A stretch of DNA of 64,000 nucleotides, taken from positions 124,001 through 188,000 of the forward strand of contig NZ_JANUCT010000002.1 in assembly GCF_024808875.1 (NCBI RefSeq), given 5' to 3'. Under the pieces are notes generated by a model. The model ran no database searches, was not told the origin of the DNA, and worked only from the letters and a program-made list of their open reading frames with translations. Of this stretch, positions 18,805 to 26,845 are shown piece after piece (within the stretch, counting starts at the first letter, position 1; each line of letters starts with the position of its first letter). The translations under genes and the position numbers were made by a program. This DNA is from Methylohalomonas lacus (GTDB taxonomy: Bacteria; Pseudomonadota; Gammaproteobacteria; Methylohalomonadales; Methylohalomonadaceae).

Positions 18805-21117
18805 ATGTCAACGCGTAAGAAAAAGAAAGCGCCACAACAGGGTTCAGACGGGCGTCGGGAAACCCGGTCGCTGTCGTTGGAAAGTCAGCAGCGGGTACTC
18901 GACTACTTGCGCGAAGCGGGTAAGCCGCGCGCCATCGACCGCCTGGCTGCGGACCTGGAACTGGATTCCGACAAACAGCGCCAGCAGCTGGAACAGACGC
19001 TGGGCGAACTCGTGGCGCAGGGCATCATCCTGCGCAACCGCCGCGACCAGGTGGGTCTGGCCGACAAGATGGATTTGATCCGTGGCCGCATTATCGGCCA
19101 TCCCGACGGCTTCGGTTTTCTGGTGCCGGATCAGGGCGGCGAGGATCTGTACATGTCGCCGCGCGAGATGCGCACGCTGCTGCACGGCGACCGGATACTG
19201 GCCAGTGTCGCCGGCATCGATCGGCGCGGCCGGCGCCTGGGCGCGCTGGTCGAAGTGCTGGAACGGGCCAACCAGAAGATCGTAGGCCGCTATTTCCATG
19301 AGCACGGTATCGGTTTTGTCTCGCCCGATAACCGGCGCATCAACCAGGACATTCTCATCCCGCCGGAACACACGGCCGACGCGGACCACGGCCAGTTCGT
19401 CGTTGCCGAAATCACGGCGCAGCCGGAAAAGAAGCGCCAGCCGCTGGGTAAAATCGTCAAGGTACTGGGCGACCATCTGGCGCCCGGCATGGCGGTTGAA
19501 GTGGCGATCCATGCTTTCAGCCTGCCGCACGAGTGGCCCGCCGCGGTCGAACGCGAAGCCGCCAAAGTACCGGACAAGGTCAGCGAGCAGGAGTACGCCG
19601 GGCGCGAGGATTTGCGCGCCAAGCCGCTGGTGACGATCGACGGCGAGGATGCACGCGACTTCGACGACGCGGTGTACTGTGAACGCGATGGTGACGGTTG
19701 GCGGCTGTGGGTGTGTATTGCCGATGTCTCGCATTACGTCAAGCCGGACAGTGCGCTCGATAACGAGGCACGTCAGCGCGGCAACTCGGTGTATTTCCCG
19801 GGCCAGGTGATCCCGATGCTGCCGGAGGTGCTGTCGAACGAGATCTGCTCGCTCAAGCCCGAGGTCGAACGCCTGTGCATGGCCTGCGAGATGCAGGTCG
19901 ACAGCCGCGGCGAGGTTACGGGCAAGCGCTTCTACCCGGCGGTGATGCGTTCGGCGGCACGGCTGACCTACAGCGAGGTCGGCAGCGTGCTGGCGGGTGA
20001 ACCGCGCAGTCTGCCGCCCGCCAAGCAGGACGTGATCCCACACCTGGAAAACCTGTACGCGCTTTACCAGCTTATGCATGCTCGCCGCGAGCATCACGGT
20101 CTGCTCGAGTTTGCCAGTACCGAGACCAAGCTGGTGTTCAACGAGGATGGTCATGTCGACGATGTCATCGTCATCGAGCGCAACGATGCCCATCGCATTA
20201 TCGAGGAATTCATGCTGGCGGCGAATGTTGCTACCGGCGAATTTCTGACGGAACAGAAGATTCCGACGCTGTACCGCGTGCATGACACACCGAAGGAAGA
20301 AAAGCTTGAGGACCTGCGCAAGCTGCTCGGTGAAATGGGCATCACGCTGGGCGGCGGCGACAACCCGGACGCCAGCGACTACGCCCGTGTGATTGAGCAG
20401 ATCCAGGGCCGCGAGAACGCCCACACCATCGAGACCGTGTTGTTGCGCAGTATGCCGATGGCGGTGTACTCGCCGGAAAACCTCGGTCATTTCGGCCTCA
20501 ACTTCCCGGTCTACGCCCATTTTACATCGCCGATCCGGCGCTACCCGGACCTGCTGGTTCACCGCGGTATCCGCCATGCGCTCGCCGGCAAGCCGGCCGG
20601 CGATTTCGATTACGGCTGGGACGACATGCAGACGCTCGGCGATCACTGCTCGATGACCGAGCGCCGTGCCGACGAGGCCACGCGTGATGCCATCCTGCGC
20701 TATAAGTGTGAATTCATGCGCGATCGCATCGGCGAGGCATTCGACGCGATCATTACCGGCGTGACCAACTTTGGCATCTTCGTCGAGATGGCCGATGTTT
20801 ATACCGAAGGCCTGGTGCATGTCACTGCACTGCGCAACGACTATTATCACTTCGACCCGGTGGCCCATCAGTTGACCGGTGAACGCAGCGGCCGCACTTA
20901 CCGGCTGGCCGATCGTGTGCGCGTCCGGGTCATGCGGGTGGACGTCGACGAGCGCAAGATCGATCTGGAACTGGCCGACAGCCCGCAGAAGGAAGGTGAC
21001 GCCGGCAAGGCCGCGAAGCCCGCTCAGAATCAGGACGACAAGACGGAAAAAAAGAAAAAGAAGCGTCGGCGGCGCAAACGCAAGCGTACGGGCAAGAAAC
21101 CGGACGCCGACGCCTGA
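18805..21117 (+). CDS. rnr: Ribonuclease R
   Basis: RNase R is a processive 3'-5' exoribonuclease that degrades structured RNA, including rRNA fragments and tmRNA-tagged messages. The 770-residue protein has an N-terminal helix-turn-helix (about 20-85), cold-shock domains (about 90-230), the RNB catalytic domain (about 255-590) with TIDGEDARDFDDAV, and an S1 domain (about 640-725). A lysine/arginine-rich tail ends the protein, which is a known RNase R feature. It starts a plus-strand group with rlmB 18 bp downstream, as in E. coli. Confidence 0.97.
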   Translation: MSTRKKKKAPQQGSDGRRETRSLSLESQQRVLDYLREAGKPRAIDRLAADLELDSDKQRQQLEQTLGELVAQGIILRNRRDQVGLADKMDLIRGRIIGHPDGFGFLVPDQGGEDLYMSPREMRTLLHGDRILASVAGIDRRGRRLGALVEVLERANQKIVGRYFHEHGIGFVSPDNRRINQDILIPPEHTADADHGQFVVAEITAQPEKKRQPLGKIVKVLGDHLAPGMAVEVAIHAFSLPHEWPAAVEREAAKVPDKVSEQEYAGREDLRAKPLVTIDGEDARDFDDAVYCERDGDGWRLWVCIADVSHYVKPDSALDNEARQRGNSVYFPGQVIPMLPEVLSNEICSLKPEVERLCMACEMQVDSRGEVTGKRFYPAVMRSAARLTYSEVGSVLAGEPRSLPPAKQDVIPHLENLYALYQLMHARREHHGLLEFASTETKLVFNEDGHVDDVIVIERNDAHRIIEEFMLAANVATGEFLTEQKIPTLYRVHDTPKEEKLEDLRKLLGEMGITLGGGDNPDASDYARVIEQIQGRENAHTIETVLLRSMPMAVYSPENLGHFGLNFPVYAHFTSPIRRYPDLLVHRGIRHALAGKPAGDFDYGWDDMQTLGDHCSMTERRADEATRDAILRYKCEFMRDRIGEAFDAIITGVTNFGIFVEMADVYTEGLVHVTALRNDYYHFDPVAHQLTGERSGRTYRLADRVRVRVMRVDVDERKIDLELADSPQKEGDAGKAAKPAQNQDDKTEKKKKKRRRRKRKRTGKKPDADA

Positions 21118-21135
21118 GTCGCGTTAGCTGGGGGA

Positions 21136-21876
21136 ATGATGGCAAAGCATGATCTGGTCTATGGCATTCATGCCGTGCACCATCTGCTCGAACGCGCACC
21201 TGAGCAGATACTCGAGGCCTGGGTACAGGAGTCGCAACAGAGTGAATCGCTGAAATCACTGCTCGCGCAGCTGCGTGAGTACGGCGTGGCCGTACATCGC
21301 GCCAACGCCGTAACCCTGGACAAGCTCAGTGGCAACGCGGTGCATCAGGGCATCGTGCTGCGCAGTCGGCGACCGGCCCAGGACCCGCTGGGTCTGGATG
21401 AACTGCTGACCACCAGCGCGCAGCCACTGTTTCTGGTGCTCGACGGCGTACAGGATCCACACAATCTCGGCGCCTGCCTGCGCAGCGCCGCCGCCGCCGG
21501 GGCCACCGCGGTGATCATCCCCAAAGACCGCGCGGTGGGGATTAACCAGACCGTGCGCAAGGTCGCCAGCGGCGGTGCCGAGATCGTGCCGCTACTGCGG
21601 GTGACCAACCTCGGGCGCACGCTCGCGGATATGAAAGACGCCGGTGTCTGGCTGGTTGGGCTGAGCGCCGAGGCCAGCGACAGCATCCACGCGATCGACC
21701 TGGACCGGCCGCTGGCACTGGTCATGGGCGCCGAAGGCCGCGGCCTGCGGCGGCTGACACGCGAACACTGCGATTATCTCGCCAATATTCCCATGGCCGG
21801 CGCCATCGACAGCCTCAACGTGTCGGTGGCTACCGGCATTTGCCTGTTCGAGGCATTGCGCCAGCGCGGCGGGTAG
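21136..21876 (+). CDS. rlmB: 23S rRNA 2'-O-methyltransferase (G2251)
   Basis: RlmB is a SPOUT-class enzyme that methylates the ribose of G2251 in the peptidyl-transferase P-loop of 23S rRNA. The 246-residue protein has the N-terminal L30e-like substrate domain (GIHAVHHLLE) and the knotted SpoU domain with the three family motifs: LDGVQDPHNLGACLRSAAAA, LVMGAEGRGL and IPMAGAIDSLNVSVATGI. Two ATG codons are adjacent (21136 and 21139). The GGGGGA element gives better spacing to the second, so the protein may be one residue shorter. Confidence 0.95.
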   Translation: MMAKHDLVYGIHAVHHLLERAPEQILEAWVQESQQSESLKSLLAQLREYGVAVHRANAVTLDKLSGNAVHQGIVLRSRRPAQDPLGLDELLTTSAQPLFLVLDGVQDPHNLGACLRSAAAAGATAVIIPKDRAVGINQTVRKVASGGAEIVPLLRVTNLGRTLADMKDAGVWLVGLSAEASDSIHAIDLDRPLALVMGAEGRGLRRLTREHCDYLANIPMAGAIDSLNVSVATGICLFEALRQRGG

Positions 21877-21968
21877 CCCGGCGCACGGATTATTCGATAG
21901 AGGGGAACAAAAGGTTCCCGGCGGGAGGCCCGCCCGGGCCGGATGTCCGCTTTGCCGTGCGACGAAAG

Positions 21969-21997
21969 TTGCTTTAACCCGCCGATTTCCCTAGAAT
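21969..21997 (+). promoter_or_regulatory. Candidate sigma-70 promoter of the rpsF operon
   Basis: TTGCTT (21969-21974) and TAGAAT (21992-21997) are separated by exactly 17 bases, about 70 bases before the rpsF ATG. Position and spacing fit a strong housekeeping promoter, leaving a leader of about 60 bases that contains the S6:S18-type hairpin. No experiment supports it here. Confidence 0.6.
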
Positions 21998-22019
21998 TGT
22001 GCGTTTTCCCCAGTACCTT

Positions 22020-22043
22020 GCCACACCGCCGCTTGCGGGTGGC
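22020..22043 (+). promoter_or_regulatory. Probable S6:S18-binding leader hairpin (autoregulation of rpsF operon)
   Basis: The leader can fold as GCCAC, a four-base bulge ACCG, then CCG, a CUUG tetraloop, CGG and GUGGC. A hairpin with a bulged CCG just before rpsF is the published S6:S18 motif, which imitates the 16S rRNA site bound by the S6-S18 dimer and represses translation. The element ends 23 bases before the ATG. The structure follows from base pairing that I can read directly; the regulatory role is inferred from the known motif. Confidence 0.6.
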
Positions 22044-22066
22044 TGTCAAACCGAGAGGAACGACTA

Positions 22067-22525
22067 ATGCGTCATTACGAAATTATCTTCATGGTCCATC
22101 CGGACCAGAGCGAACAAGTGCCGGCCATGATCGAGCGCTATCGCAGCATGATCGAGGCCAAAGAGGGCAAGATTCATCGCCTCGAAGACTGGGGCCGGCG
22201 CCAGCTGGCCTATCCCATCAACAAGGTTCACAAAGCCCACTACGTGCTGATGAACGTCGAGTGCAACGGCGAATCGCTGGATGAACTGACCAGTGCCTTC
22301 CGTTTCAACGATGCCGTTATTCGCAACCTCGTGGTCAAGAAGGACGAGGCCGTTACCGAACCGTCGCCGCTCATGAAGAGCAAGGACGAGGAAGAGTCCG
22401 ACGAGCGGCGCGAACGCGACGATGATGACGACAGCCGCGCGTCGGTTCCGCCCGTTGAAGCCGATGAGGACGCCGACGGCGCCGACGAGCCGGCCGCTGA
22501 AGCCACGACCACCGACGAAGTCTGA
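22067..22525 (+). CDS. rpsF: 30S ribosomal protein bS6
   Basis: bS6 binds the central domain of 16S rRNA as a dimer with bS18. The 152-residue protein has the S6 fold from [14 protein letters not shown] to about residue 100, including the conserved [13 protein letters not shown] segment. A C-terminal tail of about 50 residues is strongly acidic, with runs of Asp and Glu (DDDDD). E. coli S6 also has an acidic tail that RimK glutamylates; this one is longer. GAGAGGA precedes the start. Confidence 0.97.
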   Translation: MRHYEIIFMVHPDQSEQVPAMIERYRSMIEAKEGKIHRLEDWGRRQLAYPINKVHKAHYVLMNVECNGESLDELTSAFRFNDAVIRNLVVKKDEAVTEPSPLMKSKDEEESDERRERDDDDDSRASVPPVEADEDADGADEPAAEATTTDEV

Positions 22526-22568
22526 AAGCCGGTCAGCACACAGTATTCACCTTAGAGAGGGATAAATC

Positions 22569-22793
22569 ATGAGCCGTTATTTCCGTCGCAAACGCTTTTG
22601 CCGCTTCACCGCCGAAGGCGTCAAGGAAATTGATTACAAGGACATCAATACGCTGAAGAACTACATCACCGAAACCGGCAAGATCGTGCCCAGTCGCATC
22701 TCCGGTACGGCGGCCAAGTATCAGCGTCAGTTGTCGACCGCCATCAAGCGCGCACGCTACCTGGCGTTACTGCCGTACAGCGACTCGCACTGA
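22569..22793 (+). CDS. rpsR: 30S ribosomal protein bS18
   Basis: bS18 is the small-subunit partner of bS6. The 74-residue protein carries the family core, from [16 protein letters not shown] to [11 protein letters not shown], with the usual basic residues. AGAGAGG precedes the ATG. A single cysteine remains in FCRF, so it is not the four-cysteine zinc-binding paralogue. It lies in the order rpsF-rpsR-DUF2232-rplI, which is common in gammaproteobacteria. Confidence 0.98.
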   Translation: MSRYFRRKRFCRFTAEGVKEIDYKDINTLKNYITETGKIVPSRISGTAAKYQRQLSTAIKRARYLALLPYSDSH

Positions 22794-22830
22794 GTTACGG
22801 CGCAGCGACTGCGGCCGAACCTGAACGGCA

Positions 22831-23775
22831 ATGCGTGCGCTCGCCGGCTATATACTGAGTGGCAGGCCGCAGGCGATCGCCGTGACCACGGCGTTCGGAC
22901 TGCTGTCGCTGGTGGTGCCGCCACTGGCCTATATTGTCAGCGGTGTACCGGTGGCGTTGGTCAGCCTGCGCGCCGGCCCGCTGGCCGGTTTGCAGGTCAT
23001 GCTCGGGTCACTGGTCGTTCTGGCGCTGGCGTTGTTGCTGTTCGGCCTGCCCGCCGCGCTGGCGCTGGGTTTGCTGCTCGGAATCTGGCTACCGGTGGCG
23101 TTTTGTGCCTACCAGTTGCGCCGCTACGAGTCGCAGAGTGCGCTGGTTCTTGCCGCCGCCGGCGTGGCGGCCGCCTACGCCGGCCTGCTGCACCTGCTGG
23201 CCGGCGATGTGACCGCCTGGTGGCGCGAGCGATTACAGCCACAGCTGGAGCAGCTGCTGGAGAATCAGCCGGAGCTGTCAACCGGCCAGGTGCTGGAAGG
23301 CATTATGCCGTACGTCAACGGCATGGTGGCCGCCGGGCTGGTGTTCAGCCTGACGCTGGCGGTGCTGATCGCGCGCTGGCTGCAGGCGGTGCTCTACAAC
23401 CCGGGCGGTTTCGGTGCCGAATTTCGCGCCCTGGTGTTGCCGCGCTGGCTGGTCACAGTGACCGTGGCGGCACTCGCCGGCGCCGTCCTGCTGGAGGGGG
23501 CATTCGCCGGCTGGCTGCGCGATCTGGTGTTCGTCACGCTGACCGCGTTCCTGTTCCAGGGTCTGGCGCTGGTGCATCTGCTGGTGAAAGTGCGCGGCTG
23601 GGCGACGCACTGGCTGTGGTTCATGTATGCGCTGCTGGTGCTGTTGCCGCAGTTCATCCTGTTTCTGGCCAGCGTCGGGTTTGCCGATGCCTGGCTGCGG
23701 CGCGGCCGCAGCATCGGGCCGGAGAAGGATGCCGGCACGGATCGGGACAGCAATGACGACAGCAGGAATGAATGA
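22831..23775 (+). CDS. DUF2232 family polytopic membrane protein
   Basis: The 314-residue protein is almost entirely hydrophobic, with about seven to eight transmembrane helices, and ends in a short polar tail. DUF2232 proteins (YybS-like) are encoded between rpsR and rplI in many gammaproteobacteria, which matches the position here. Their role is not established; a distant relation to ECF-type membrane components has been suggested for the family, but nothing in this sequence tests that. A hydrophilic loop with WWRERLQPQLEQLLE lies near residues 129-143. Confidence 0.82.
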   Translation: MRALAGYILSGRPQAIAVTTAFGLLSLVVPPLAYIVSGVPVALVSLRAGPLAGLQVMLGSLVVLALALLLFGLPAALALGLLLGIWLPVAFCAYQLRRYESQSALVLAAAGVAAAYAGLLHLLAGDVTAWWRERLQPQLEQLLENQPELSTGQVLEGIMPYVNGMVAAGLVFSLTLAVLIARWLQAVLYNPGGFGAEFRALVLPRWLVTVTVAALAGAVLLEGAFAGWLRDLVFVTLTAFLFQGLALVHLLVKVRGWATHWLWFMYALLVLLPQFILFLASVGFADAWLRRGRSIGPEKDAGTDRDSNDDSRNE

Positions 23776-23844
23776 GGCGTTGGTCGCTGTTGCGGCCCGC
23801 CGTGATTAAGTATCATAGAAACATTGAGAGATTGAGGTGGCGTA

Positions 23845-24297
23845 ATGGAAGTCATACTGCAGGAAAAGATTCATAACCTGGGCAGCCTCGGCGACCAGGT
23901 CAAGGTCAAGCCGGGCTACGGTCGCAACTACCTGATCCCGCAGGGCAAGGCCGTGCCGGCCACGCCCGATAACGTGGCCAAGTTCGAGGCCCGCCGTGCC
24001 GAGCTGGAAAAGGCCCAGGCCGAACAGCTGGCTGCGGCCCAGGCGCGTGCCGGGAAAATCAACGGTCTGAAGCTGACGCTCCCGCGCAAGGCCGCCGAGG
24101 AAGGCAAGCTGTACGGCTCCGTGGCTACCGCCGACATCGTCGAGGCCGCCGAAGCCGCCGGTGCCGAGCTGGAGAAGCACGAGCTGCATATGCCGGAGCC
24201 GATTCGGGCTATTGGCGAGTACGAGCTGCACGTCAGTCTGCACGCCGATGTCGAATGCACGATCACGGTTGTCGTGGTCGCCGAGGACGCCGCCTGA
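23845..24297 (+). CDS. rplI: 50S ribosomal protein bL9
   Basis: bL9 binds 23S rRNA near the L1 stalk and limits frameshifting. The 150-residue protein has the N-terminal RNA-binding domain (MEVILQEKIHNLG, KPGYGRNYLIPQGKAVPA), the long connecting helix rich in Ala, Glu and Lys, and the C-terminal domain ending in VECTITVVVVAE. Length is typical. A 22-bp G/C-only palindrome (24321-24342) follows before dnaB. Confidence 0.97.
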   Translation: MEVILQEKIHNLGSLGDQVKVKPGYGRNYLIPQGKAVPATPDNVAKFEARRAELEKAQAEQLAAAQARAGKINGLKLTLPRKAAEEGKLYGSVATADIVEAAEAAGAELEKHELHMPEPIRAIGEYELHVSLHADVECTITVVVVAEDAA

Positions 24298-24320
24298 GCG
24301 GCATCCCGTCTGTCTGTAAC

Positions 24321-24342
24321 CCGCCGGGCCCGGGCCCGGCGG
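24321..24342 (+). repeat. Perfect 22-bp GC palindrome between rplI and dnaB
   Basis: The segment is an exact palindrome made only of G and C, starting CCGCCGGGCCC. As RNA it would make a very stable hairpin 24 bases after the rplI stop. The following bases are TTGTAC rather than a T-run, so a simple intrinsic terminator is not supported. It could lower read-through into dnaB or protect an mRNA 3' end. Confidence 0.85.
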
Positions 24343-24397
24343 TTGTACATCCGCAATAGCGCGAACGCCGTTCGTACCTGGAGGACCAGTAGGGCCG

Positions 24398-26845
24398 ATG
24401 ACCAGTCCCGCCACCTCGGATATCACCAAGGACCGGTCACACCAGTCATTCAAGGTGCCGCCGCATTCGGTACCCGCCGAACAGTCGGTACTCGGCGGCC
24501 TGCTGCTCGACAACCGCGCCTGGGACGAAATCTCCGAACAGCTGAGTGAGGAGGATTTCTACCGCAAGGATCACCGCCTCATCTTTCGCGCCATCGGCAG
24601 CCTCATCAACGAGGGCCGGCCGTGTGACGTCATCACCCTGTCGGAGTGGCTGGACAAGTCCGGCCTGCTGAACGAGGCCGGCGGCCACGATTACCTTGCC
24701 GCGCTGGCCGAGAACATCCCCAGCGCCGCCAACGTCAAGAGTTACGCCGGCATCGTGCGCGAGAGCTCGGTGCTGCGCCAGGTCATCGACACCGGCTACG
24801 ACATTGCCGGCGCCGGCCTGAATCCCGAAGGCCGCACCAGCGAGCAGGTGCTGGATTTTGCCGAGAGCAGCGTCTTTCGCATTGCCGAGCAGGAAAGCCG
24901 CGGCCGGCGCAACTACCGCTCGATCACCACGCTGCTGACGGCGGCGCTGGACAAGGTCGACGAACTCTACCGCAGCAACAGCCACATCACCGGCATCGAA
25001 ACCGGCTACAAGGACTTCGACGAGATGACCGCCGGCCTGCAGAAGTCCGACCTGGTCATCGTCGCCGGTAGGCCGTCCATGGGCAAGGCCCAGCCGCTGG
25101 ATGCGAAAATCCGTACACAGGATGGCTGGAAGACCATGGGTGATCTGCGCATGGGCGATCGGCTTGCCTCCGTCGATGGCCGGCCCTCGCGGGTCGCAGG
25201 CGTATTTCCCCAGGGCACCAGGGATATCTATCGGATCACTTTTTCAGACGGCCGCAGTACCGAAGTCTGTGATGAACACCTGTGGAAAGTTCATCACCGC
25301 TTGTGGGATAAAGCGCGCACCATTTCCACCGCCAAAATTAGTGAACTTCTGACGCGCAAGCGCTACCAGGATCGCCTATGGATCGATCACTGTTCAGGTG
25401 ATTTCGGTGCGAGTCGGTCGCTGCCAGTCGAACCCTGGGTGCTCGGCCTGTTGCTGGGCGATGGTAATTTGAAAGGCTCTGCGGTCCGCTTTTCAAGTGC
25501 GAGCCAGGAATTGCTCGACACTTTTGCCGAATCTCTCGGCGCAGGCTATCAGCTACGGGCAGCGGGCGGTTATGACTATCGCGTGGTGCAATCCGGCGGC
25601 GCACACCGGGTCGGCCAGCAGGGTGTTTCACCCAACCTCTTGATGGAGGCGCTGAAATCCCTGTCGCTCTGGGAAACCGGGGCTGAATCCAAGTTCGTAC
25701 CCGAATGCTACAAGAATGCCGACAAGAGCACCCGGCTGGCATTATTGCGCGGTTTGCTGGATACCGACGGCTGGATAGAAGCATGGGGCAGTATCCGTTT
25801 TGCCACGGTGAGCCGGCAGCTCGCGGATGATGTCGTGGAACTGGCGCGTTCGCTCGGTGGCTGGGCAACCAAACGGGTGCGCCAGAACCGTTACACTTAC
25901 AAGGGCGAGCGCAGAACCGGGCGTGATGCCTGGGTCGTCAATATTCATTATTCCAGGCCGCGCGATCTGTTCACCCTGCCGGCTAAGCAGGATCGCGTCA
26001 TTCCGAAGATAAAGCGGCAGCGCATGCCGGTCATCAAATCCGTTGAATGGGTCAGAAAGGCGCCGGCCCAGTGCATTTCGGTGACACACCCCGACAATCT
26101 GTATATCACCGACGATTACGTGGTCACCCACAATACCGCCTTCGCCATCAACATCGCCGAGCATGTCGCCATCAAGGGCGAGAAGTCGGTGGCGATTTTC
26201 AGCATGGAAATGCCGGGTGAACAGCTGGCCATGCGTATGCTCGGTTCGTTATCGCGTATCGATCAGCAGAAGATCCGAACCGGCAACATCGGCGAGGACG
26301 ACTGGCCGCGGCTGACGGCGACGCTGACCATGATGCAGAACCGCAAGATGTTCATCGACGACGCCGGTGGCCTGACGCCGTCCGAGGTACGCTCGCGCTG
26401 CCGGCGCATCAAGCGCGAGCATGGTCTTGATATGGTGATCGTCGACTACCTGCAGCTCATGCAGATGCCGGAAAACAGTGAGAACCGTGCCACCGAGCTG
26501 TCCGCCATTTCGCGCGGCCTGAAGTCACTGGCCAAGGAACTCAACGTGCCGGTCATCGCGCTGTCGCAGCTGAACCGGTCGCTGGAACAGCGCGACAACA
26601 AGCGGCCGCGCATGTCGGATTTGCGTGAATCCGGTGCCATCGAGCAGGACGCTGACGTTATCGTCTTTATCTATCGCGACGAGGTCTACAACGAGGACAG
26701 CCAGGACAAGGGCAAGGCCGAGATCATCATTTCCAAGCAGCGTAACGGACCCATCGGCGAATGCTTTCTCGCTTTTCGCGGCCAGTACACGCGCTTTGAA
26801 AACTATATCGACGACAGTCGCTTTTCCACCGGGGATTATGGATGA
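24398..26845 (+). CDS. dnaB: Replicative DNA helicase DnaB, containing an intein
   Basis: DnaB is the hexameric 5'-3' helicase that unwinds the replication fork. The open frame is 815 residues, but residues 231-579 are an intein, so the spliced protein is 466 residues, the normal size. The N-terminal domain (about 25-125, PPHSVPAEQSVLGGLLLDNR) and the RecA-like domain are intact. The intein splits Walker A between K230 and the following Thr (GRPSMGK before, TAFAINIAE after). Later motifs include FSMEMP, IVDYLQLM and LSQLNRSLEQR. Helicase function therefore requires splicing. The stop overlaps the alr ATG by four bases. Confidence 0.97.
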   Translation: MTSPATSDITKDRSHQSFKVPPHSVPAEQSVLGGLLLDNRAWDEISEQLSEEDFYRKDHRLIFRAIGSLINEGRPCDVITLSEWLDKSGLLNEAGGHDYLAALAENIPSAANVKSYAGIVRESSVLRQVIDTGYDIAGAGLNPEGRTSEQVLDFAESSVFRIAEQESRGRRNYRSITTLLTAALDKVDELYRSNSHITGIETGYKDFDEMTAGLQKSDLVIVAGRPSMGKAQPLDAKIRTQDGWKTMGDLRMGDRLASVDGRPSRVAGVFPQGTRDIYRITFSDGRSTEVCDEHLWKVHHRLWDKARTISTAKISELLTRKRYQDRLWIDHCSGDFGASRSLPVEPWVLGLLLGDGNLKGSAVRFSSASQELLDTFAESLGAGYQLRAAGGYDYRVVQSGGAHRVGQQGVSPNLLMEALKSLSLWETGAESKFVPECYKNADKSTRLALLRGLLDTDGWIEAWGSIRFATVSRQLADDVVELARSLGGWATKRVRQNRYTYKGERRTGRDAWVVNIHYSRPRDLFTLPAKQDRVIPKIKRQRMPVIKSVEWVRKAPAQCISVTHPDNLYITDDYVVTHNTAFAINIAEHVAIKGEKSVAIFSMEMPGEQLAMRMLGSLSRIDQQKIRTGNIGEDDWPRLTATLTMMQNRKMFIDDAGGLTPSEVRSRCRRIKREHGLDMVIVDYLQLMQMPENSENRATELSAISRGLKSLAKELNVPVIALSQLNRSLEQRDNKRPRMSDLRESGAIEQDADVIVFIYRDEVYNEDSQDKGKAEIIISKQRNGPIGECFLAFRGQYTRFENYIDDSRFSTGDYG
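25088..26134 (+). mobile_element. Class 3-type intein with LAGLIDADG homing endonuclease in DnaB
   Basis: The 349-residue insert starts with Ala1 (AQPLDAKIRT) instead of Cys or Ser, ends in His-Asn (VVTHN) and is followed by Thr+1. It has Trp66 in the block B motif EHLW, Cys329 in block F (QCISVTHPDNLYITDDY) and Thr347 just before the terminal HN. This W-C-T set with Ala1 defines class 3 inteins, in which the block F cysteine makes the first acyl intermediate. A central endonuclease region has two LAGLIDADG-like helices, VLGLLLGDGN and LLRGLLDTDGW, both with the acidic residue, so homing activity may persist. Confidence 0.92.

Noticed and set aside
18844-20868. Long open frame (674 codons) on the minus strand
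   Set aside because: It lies fully antisense to rnr, whose motifs are complete. The composition is the mirror of a GC-rich coding strand and no domain is recognisable.
25088-26134. Group I or II intron in dnaB
   Set aside because: The frame is continuous across the insert, and the insert has intein splice residues and endonuclease motifs, so it acts at protein level.
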